Shown here one piece after another: positions 7,867-10,828 of a DNA stretch of 10,828 nt (position 1 is the stretch's first letter; every line of letters begins with the position of its first letter). The DNA comes from Betaproteobacteria bacterium UBA2592. GTDB taxonomy: Bacteria > Pseudomonadota > Gammaproteobacteria > Burkholderiales > Rhodocyclaceae. The notes under the pieces are model-generated. The model saw only the letters and a program-made list of their open reading frames with translations, did no database searches and was not told where the DNA came from. Made by a program: the position numbers and the translations under genes. The DNA lies in NCBI GenBank assembly GCA_002340095.1, contig DDKS01000049.1, positions 4,372 to 15,199 of the forward strand, in the 5' to 3' direction.

Positions 7867-8475
7867 ATGAGCCGCGATGTGAAATCCCGGAAACCCGCGC
7901 CGAAGAAGAAATCCGGCGGTGGTACCCTGATCGGCATGTTCATCGGCCTGGTGCTGGGAGTGCTGATCGCCGCCGGCGTGGTCTGGTACATGAACAAGAC
8001 CCCGGTGCCCTTCGTCAACAAGGTCCAGCAGGTGCCCAGCAGCACTAACCCGGGCCAGGCCCCGATGGCCCTGCCTGGCAAGCCCGGCGACCCGGTCCCG
8101 GAGAAGCGCTTCCAGTTCTATGACATCCTCCAGGGCAAGGCCGAGGCCGTGCCGGGCAAGGGCGAGAGCAAGCCCGCCGCCGCGGCCAGGCCCCAGGAAC
8201 CGGAAGCCCGGAAGGAAGAACCGAAGAAGGAAGACAAACCCGGCAAGCCCCACTACCTCCAGGCCGGTTCTTTCAGCAAAGCCGAGGATGCCGAGAACCT
8301 CAAGGCCAATCTGGCGATGATGGGACTGGAAGCCCACGTTCAGCAGGTGATGGTGCAGGACAAGACCTTCTTCCGCCTGCGCCTGGGCCCCTACACCAAG
8401 GTGGAAGACGCCAACAAGGTTCGCGCCGAGCTGGCCAAGGCCGGCGTGGACACCGCCCTCATCCCGAAGGAGTGA
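7867..8475 (+). CDS. Membrane-anchored SPOR-domain protein
   Basis: SPOR domains bind denuded glycan strands of septal peptidoglycan, so this protein is predicted to be anchored in the inner membrane and to reach into the periplasm at the division site, like FtsN. The 202-residue protein has a short basic cytoplasmic N-terminus (residues 1-18, rich in K and R), one membrane segment (about 20-42, LIGMFIGLVLGVLIAAGVVW), a Pro/Lys/Glu/Ala-rich flexible linker (about 50-126) and a C-terminal SPOR domain (about 127-202). That domain starts HYLQAGSFSKAEDAENLKANL and ends RLGPYTKVEDANKVRAELAKAGVDTALIPKE. It is shorter than E. coli FtsN, and only the domain architecture, not a specific gene identity, can be assigned. 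It sits between argS and dsbA, with its own strong Shine-Dalgarno in the argS stop. Its last codons hold the Shine-Dalgarno of dsbA. Confidence 0.92.
   Translation: MSRDVKSRKPAPKKKSGGGTLIGMFIGLVLGVLIAAGVVWYMNKTPVPFVNKVQQVPSSTNPGQAPMALPGKPGDPVPEKRFQFYDILQGKAEAVPGKGESKPAAAARPQEPEARKEEPKKEDKPGKPHYLQAGSFSKAEDAENLKANLAMMGLEAHVQQVMVQDKTFFRLRLGPYTKVEDANKVRAELAKAGVDTALIPKE
8467..8472 (+). promoter_or_regulatory. Ribosome binding site of dsbA
   Basis: AAGGAG lies in the last codons of the SPOR gene, 5 bases before the ATG at 8478. It decides that start over an in-frame GTG at 8472, which overlaps the site itself. Confidence 0.85.
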
Positions 8476-8477
8476 AC

Positions 8478-9110
8478 ATGCAGAAGAGCCGCCGCCATTT
8501 TCTTTCCGCCACCGCACTGCTGGCCCTGGGATCCATTCCCCTGGCTGCCTCAGCCCAGGGCACCCCGGTCTCCGGCCGGGATTACGTGCCGCTGCCCAGC
8601 CCCCAGCCCAAGGAAGATCCGAAGAAGATCGAGGTGATCGAGTTCTTTTCCTACGGCTGCGGCCACTGCAACGACTTCCACCCGCTGATCAAGGCTTGGG
8701 CCGCGAAGCAGCCCGCCGATGTGGCCTTCCGCCGCGTGCCCGTGGTCTGGAACGCCGCCTGGGGCAACCTGGCCCGCCTGTTCTACACCCTGGAAGCCAC
8801 CGGCGACCTGGCGAAGATGGACGACGCCGTCTTTGCCGCGCTGCACGGCCAGCGCCTGCGCCTCTACGACGAAAAGAGCATGAGCGAGTGGTACGTGCGT
8901 CAGGGCGGCGAGGCCAAGAAGTTTTCCGACGCCTTCAACTCCTTCGGCGTCATGAGCAAGCTGAAACGGGCCGAACAGCTCGGCAAGGCCATGGGCATCG
9001 ACAGCGTTCCCACCCTCGTGGTGGAAGGCAGGTTCCGGGTCCAGGGCAAGGGCTTCGAACAACTGCTGGCCAACACCGACGCCCTGATTGCCATGTCCCG
9101 CAAGAAGTAA
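8478..9110 (+). CDS. dsbA: Thiol:disulfide interchange protein, DsbA family
   Basis: This periplasmic thioredoxin-fold oxidase introduces disulfide bonds into exported proteins and is normally reoxidised by DsbB (not in this window). The 210-residue precursor starts with an export signal: MQKSRRHFLSATALLALG, with probable cleavage after the ASA at 24-26. The SRRHFLS stretch resembles a twin-arginine motif. The mature part has EVIEFFSYGCGHCNDFHPL with the redox pair C61-G-H-C64, an inserted helical domain (about 85-165) and the cis-proline loop SVPTLVVEGRF (V177-P178). The Val before the cis-Pro is as in E. coli DsbA. The active-site dipeptide is Gly-His rather than the Pro-His of E. coli DsbA. 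The gene starts 2 bases after the SPOR gene stop and is followed after 10 bases by a short-chain dehydrogenase, so it is probably expressed as part of the argS operon. Family assignment is sure; orthology to DsbA rather than a DsbL-like paralogue is less so. Confidence 0.93.
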   Translation: MQKSRRHFLSATALLALGSIPLAASAQGTPVSGRDYVPLPSPQPKEDPKKIEVIEFFSYGCGHCNDFHPLIKAWAAKQPADVAFRRVPVVWNAAWGNLARLFYTLEATGDLAKMDDAVFAALHGQRLRLYDEKSMSEWYVRQGGEAKKFSDAFNSFGVMSKLKRAEQLGKAMGIDSVPTLVVEGRFRVQGKGFEQLLANTDALIAMSRKK

Positions 9111-9120
9111 CTGTGCAGCA

Positions 9121-9891
9121 ATGCCTCAGGCGGTCTTCATCACGGGCGCCTCGTCCGGCATCGGCGAGGCGCTTGCCGTTTACTATGCCGCCCAGGGCGC
9201 CCGGCTGGGCCTGGCGGGCCGCCGGGGCGAATTGCTCGACCAGCTCAATGCGCGCCTGGGAGGCGGGCACGCCTGCTACCCCCTGGACGTGACCGATGCC
9301 GGGGCCCTGGCCCGGGCCGCCCGGGATTTCATCGCACGCTTCGGCCCACCCGACATCGTCATCGCCAATGCCGGGGCTTCCGCCGGCACCCTCACCGAGC
9401 ATCCGGGGGATCTGGCCGCCTTCCGCCGCATCATGGACATCAACGTCTACGGCATGGCCGCCAGCTTCTCCCCCTTCATCGAGGCCATGCGCCAGACCCC
9501 GGGGCCGCGCCGCCTGGTGGGCATCGCCTCGGTGGCGGGCATCCGCGGCCTGCCCGGCGCCGAAGCCTATTCCGCCTCCAAGGCAGCCGCCATCAGCTAC
9601 CTGGAGAGCCTGCGCCTGGAAATGCGGGGCAGCAACATCCGGGTCGTCACCATCGCCCCCGGCTATATCGCCACCCCGATGACCGAGATCAACCCCTACC
9701 CCATGCCCTTCCTGCTGCCCGCCCCCGAAGCTGCCCGCCGCTTCGCCCGGGCGATTCGGAGGGGACGCAGCTACGTCGTCATCCCCTGGCAGATGGGCGT
9801 CGTCGCCAAGCTGCTGCGCCTGCTGCCCAACTGGCTCTACGACCGCCTCTTCGCCCGCGCGCCCCGCAAACCCCGGGACCTGCTGCGCTGA
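9121..9891 (+). CDS. Short-chain dehydrogenase/reductase (classical SDR)
   Basis: This is an NAD(P)-dependent oxidoreductase of the classical SDR family; the substrate cannot be told from sequence. The 256-residue protein has the cofactor motif TGASSGIG (8-15), LAGRR at 31-35 (the double Arg after beta-2 favours NADPH), DVTD at 56-59, NAG (83-85) and the full catalytic tetrad N108, S137, Y150 and K154 (YSASK). APGYIATPM follows (about 180-188). The C-terminal tail is hydrophobic then basic (WQMGVVAKLLRLLPNWLYDRLFARAPRKPRD), suggesting peripheral membrane contact. I chose the ATG at 9121 because it starts the Rossmann strand; an upstream in-frame ATG at 9088 would overlap dsbA by 23 bases. There is no good Shine-Dalgarno, so translation may couple to dsbA 10 bases upstream. 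It appears to be the last gene of the argS operon. Confidence 0.92.
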   Translation: MPQAVFITGASSGIGEALAVYYAAQGARLGLAGRRGELLDQLNARLGGGHACYPLDVTDAGALARAARDFIARFGPPDIVIANAGASAGTLTEHPGDLAAFRRIMDINVYGMAASFSPFIEAMRQTPGPRRLVGIASVAGIRGLPGAEAYSASKAAAISYLESLRLEMRGSNIRVVTIAPGYIATPMTEINPYPMPFLLPAPEAARRFARAIRRGRSYVVIPWQMGVVAKLLRLLPNWLYDRLFARAPRKPRDLLR

Positions 9892-9916
9892 TGCGCCGCC
9901 GGGCCGCGCATCTTCG
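9890..9916 (+). terminator. Possible weak terminator after the SDR gene
   Basis: GATGCGC (9890-9896) and GCGCATC (9906-9912) form a perfect 7-bp GC-rich stem with a 9-base loop, starting within the SDR stop codon. Only a short TTCG follows rather than a T-run, so termination would be weak or need a factor. Just downstream lies the tRNA promoter. Confidence 0.4.
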
Positions 9917-9917
9917 C

Positions 9918-9946
9918 TTGAGAGCCCGGAGCCCAGCCCCTATAAT
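9918..9946 (+). promoter_or_regulatory. tRNA-Ala promoter (sigma-70 type)
   Basis: A -35 TTGAGA (9918-9923, 5 of 6 consensus), a 17-base spacer and a perfect -10 TATAAT (9941-9946). The first tRNA base is 10 bases after the -10, so the primary transcript would have a 5' leader of only a few bases. The stretch between the -10 and the start is almost entirely C/G (CCCGCCCC), the discriminator type typical of promoters under stringent (ppGpp) control. Confidence 0.88.
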
Positions 9947-9956
9947 CCCGCCCCAT

Positions 9957-10032
9957 GGGCCGGTAGCTCACCTGGGAGAGCGCCACGTTCGCAATGTGGA
10001 GGTAGAGGGTTCGAGTCCCTTCCGGTCCACCA
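9957..10032 (+). tRNA. tRNA-Ala, anticodon CGC
   Basis: The 76 bases fold as a complete cloverleaf with encoded CCA. The acceptor GGGCCGG pairs with CCGGTCC, with G3 opposite U70, the identity element for alanyl-tRNA synthetase. The D stem is GCTC/GAGC with loop ACCTGGGA. The anticodon stem is CCACG/TGTGG (G31-U39 wobble) and the loop TTCGCAA gives anticodon CGC, which reads GCG. The variable loop is AGGTA, and the T arm is GAGGG-TTCGAGT-CCCTT. The Levitt positions are C15 and A48, not the usual purine-pyrimidine pair. It has its own promoter and terminator, separate from the protein operon upstream. Confidence 0.97.
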
Positions 10033-10038
10033 TTTTCC

Positions 10039-10066
10039 AAAGGCCAGACGTTGCTCTGGCCTTTTT
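10039..10066 (+). terminator. Intrinsic terminator of the tRNA-Ala gene
   Basis: AAAGGCCAGA (10039-10048) pairs perfectly with TCTGGCCTTT (10055-10064) across the 6-base loop CGTTGC. The run of T at 10062-10066 completes a classic rho-independent terminator. It starts 6 bases after the tRNA CCA end. Confidence 0.93.
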
Positions 10067-10286
10067 CATATGCGCCGGCGCGCCAGCACTGGCGCGGTTT
10101 CGGCCAGCGGTGCGAAGAGCGCCACCCGACGGTCCGCTGGGTTTTCCGCCGTTTTTGCCCTCTCTGCGCTCTCTGTTCTCTGTTTCTGCGAAGAGCGGTC
10201 TTCGCACGAGGTCCAGCAACGGCGCGGGTTTCGGCCCGGTAGTTTGAATCGTGATCCGATCTGCGAAGGCGATCCCATGCGGAAAT
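10067..10286. other. Non-coding stretch with a CT-rich repeat and a hairpin
   Basis: This 220-base gap between the tRNA terminator and the HTH gene has no credible gene. It holds a CT-rich imperfect tandem repeat of TCTCTG-like units (about 10158-10188) and, right after it, a perfect 8-bp hairpin: TGCGAAGA at 10187-10194 and TCTTCGCA at 10199-10206 with loop GCGG. TGCGAAGAGCG also occurs at 10111-10121, and GCGCGG(G)TTTCGGCC occurs at both 10092-10104 and 10222-10235. The repeated pieces suggest decayed or rearranged DNA. No copy of the tRNA 3' end (an attachment site) was seen. Confidence 0.55.
10187..10206. repeat. Perfect 8-bp inverted repeat (hairpin)
   Basis: TGCGAAGA and its exact reverse complement TCTTCGCA flank a GCGG tetraloop. 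There is no T tract on either side, so it is not a simple terminator. The role is unknown. Confidence 0.7.
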
Positions 10287-10733
10287 TCAGCTGAAGATGC
10301 GCATCCGCTGCGCCTGCCAGCACAACGGGATGCCGTCCCGCAGCAGGCCCAGCAGCGTCACCGTTCGCGGCAAGGCCCCGCGGAGGGCCGCATCCACGAG
10401 GTCGGGCGCGAGCAGCGCCAGGCGCAGGTGGTCGTTGACGAAGGTCCTGTGCAGCCCCTCCCGCTCGGCGATCTCGGCCGTATCGGCAACCGCACCCGTA
10501 TCCAGGAGGTGCCGCCAGTAGAGGGCACGGCCCAGCGCCCTCAGCAAAGCCGGATCCTGGTTCGGCGAGATCGCCGGGTTCGGCTCGCTGACCTTGACGG
10601 GCTCGTCGACGCCGGCGGGGCCGACAACAACCTTCTTGATGCCGCGCCGCTTGAACTGCAGGGGCACGAAGGTAGTGATGCGCACCTCGCCTGTCTCCAG
10701 CGGGTGCCGGCGATCGAAGGGTTTCCCTGTCAA
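10287..10733 (-). CDS. ParB/KorB-like helix-turn-helix protein, 5' end cut by an IS21-type element
   Basis: I recognise this as the small DNA-binding protein often found beside DUF2924 proteins and serine recombinases in mobile cassettes; its precise function is unknown. The open frame gives up to 148 residues: VRITTFVPLQFKRRGIKKVVVGP (17-39), a variable linker, PALLRALGRALYWRHLLDTG (61-80), a helix-turn-helix at about 83-108 (DTAEIAEREGLHRTFVNDHLRLALLAP) and the tail PRTVTLLGLLRDGIPLCWQAQR. The only start giving all 148 residues is a TTG at 10733, which lies inside the IS terminal repeat. Another candidate is the GTG at 10685, just before RITTFVP. The native 5' end was therefore probably replaced by the insertion, and the gene may be a remnant. 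The recombinase and DUF2924 genes expected nearby are not present between here and the tRNA. Confidence 0.7.
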   Translation of the reverse strand: MTGKPFDRRHPLETGEVRITTFVPLQFKRRGIKKVVVGPAGVDEPVKVSEPNPAISPNQDPALLRALGRALYWRHLLDTGAVADTAEIAEREGLHRTFVNDHLRLALLAPDLVDAALRGALPRTVTLLGLLRDGIPLCWQAQRMRIFS

Positions 10734-10776
10734 TCAGCGCGCAACTTTGACCATCTGTCAGCGTTGAATTTTGACC
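10728..10776. repeat. Two tandem IS21-type terminal repeats
   Basis: Copy 1 (10728-10752) and copy 2 (10756-10776) share TGTCA at the start, a central CAGCG/GCG-A(A)-TTT pattern and TTTGACC at the end. Copy 1 carries a few extra bases. They are separated by ATC. In IS21 elements, such repeats are IstA transposase binding sites. Confidence 0.7.
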
Positions 10777-10779
10777 AGG

Positions 10780-10828
10780 TCAGCGGGGGGTATTGCGGTG
10801 CTTGAAGCGGTAGGAATCGTTACCGGTT
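10780..10828 (-). CDS. istB: IstB helper ATPase, C-terminal fragment (cut by the window edge)
   Basis: Read on the minus strand, the last 15 codons before the TGA at 10780-10782 are TGNDSYRFKHRNTPR. This matches the characteristic end of IS21-family IstB proteins (usually ...HIVETGNDSYRFK plus a short basic tail). IstB is the AAA+ ATPase that helps the IstA transposase choose its target. The rest of the gene lies beyond the window, so only the family can be called. Confidence 0.72.
   Translation of the reverse strand, partial: TGNDSYRFKHRNTPR

Larger units (their letters stand above)
10728..10828 (-). mobile_element. Partial IS21-family insertion sequence (istB-side end)
   Basis: This is the terminal part of an insertion sequence that continues past the window edge. 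It holds the end of istB and, outside it, two tandem copies of a 21-25 base terminal repeat (10728-10752 and 10756-10776). Both start TGTCA and end TTTGACC. Multiple repeats at the tips, and ends beginning with TG, are typical of IS21-family elements. The outermost TGT at 10728 is my estimate of the element boundary. The other end and any target duplication are outside the window. Confidence 0.72.

Noticed and set aside
8472..8477. GTG start for dsbA at 8472
   Set aside because: It overlaps the AAGGAG Shine-Dalgarno; the ATG at 8478 has correct spacing.
6088..8517. An 809-codon open frame on the minus strand opposite argS and the SPOR gene
   Set aside because: It is antisense to two clearly real genes, Gly/Val/Leu/His-rich with no domain, and an artefact of high GC at third positions.
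10251..10805. A 184-codon plus-strand open frame near the right end
   Set aside because: It is antisense to the HTH gene and runs through the IS terminal repeats and the istB end; it has no family resemblance.
1..10828. CRISPR array, defence island, toxin-antitoxin pair, riboswitch or replication origin
   Set aside because: No regularly spaced repeats, no cas, nuclease or methylase genes, no small toxin-antitoxin pair and no recognisable aptamer or DnaA-box cluster were seen.

Overview
The window is GC-rich chromosomal DNA from a betaproteobacterium. The codon use, the pgpA-pncC pair, and the argS / SPOR protein / dsbA / SDR run all fit this class. A member of the Rhodocyclales (Azospira, Dechloromonas or Azoarcus type) is my best guess, but that is inference from gene order and style, not a database match. 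About 95% of the window is ordinary housekeeping sequence. The last ~540 bases are accessory DNA.

Layout. (1) 125-1098, plus strand: pgpA (phosphatidylglycerophosphatase A) overlaps pncC (nicotinamide-nucleotide amidohydrolase) by 16 bases. (2) 1137-5927, minus strand: ubiB (ubiquinone-biosynthesis kinase-like protein) is followed after 6 bases by a 1090-residue SWIM-finger SWI2/SNF2 helicase, which converges on pncC. (3) 5928-6090: divergent intergenic region with a clear TATAAT for argS. (4) 6091-9891, plus strand: argS, a membrane-anchored SPOR-domain protein, a DsbA-like thiol oxidoreductase and a short-chain dehydrogenase, with gaps of 9, 2 and 10 bases, so probably one operon. (5) 9918-10066: a self-contained tRNA-Ala(CGC) unit with a near-consensus promoter and a strong intrinsic terminator. 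(6) 10067-10286: non-coding, with a CT-rich imperfect repeat and a perfect hairpin. (7) 10287-10828, minus strand: a small ParB/KorB-like helix-turn-helix protein of the type found beside DUF2924/recombinase cassettes. Its 5' end runs into the terminal repeats of an IS21-family insertion sequence. The last 15 codons of that element's istB reach the window edge.

How the genes relate: PgpA and UbiB serve the membrane (phosphatidylglycerol and ubiquinone). PncC recycles the nicotinamide mononucleotide by-product. ArgRS and tRNA-Ala serve translation, and their promoters share the same layout: TATAAT followed by a C/G-rich discriminator. The SPOR protein and DsbA act at the cell envelope. I found no convincing new multi-gene system. 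The points most worth a second look are the ubiB-helicase coupling, the DsbA variant with a CGHC active site and a twin-arginine-like signal, and the IS21-truncated HTH gene beyond the tRNA.
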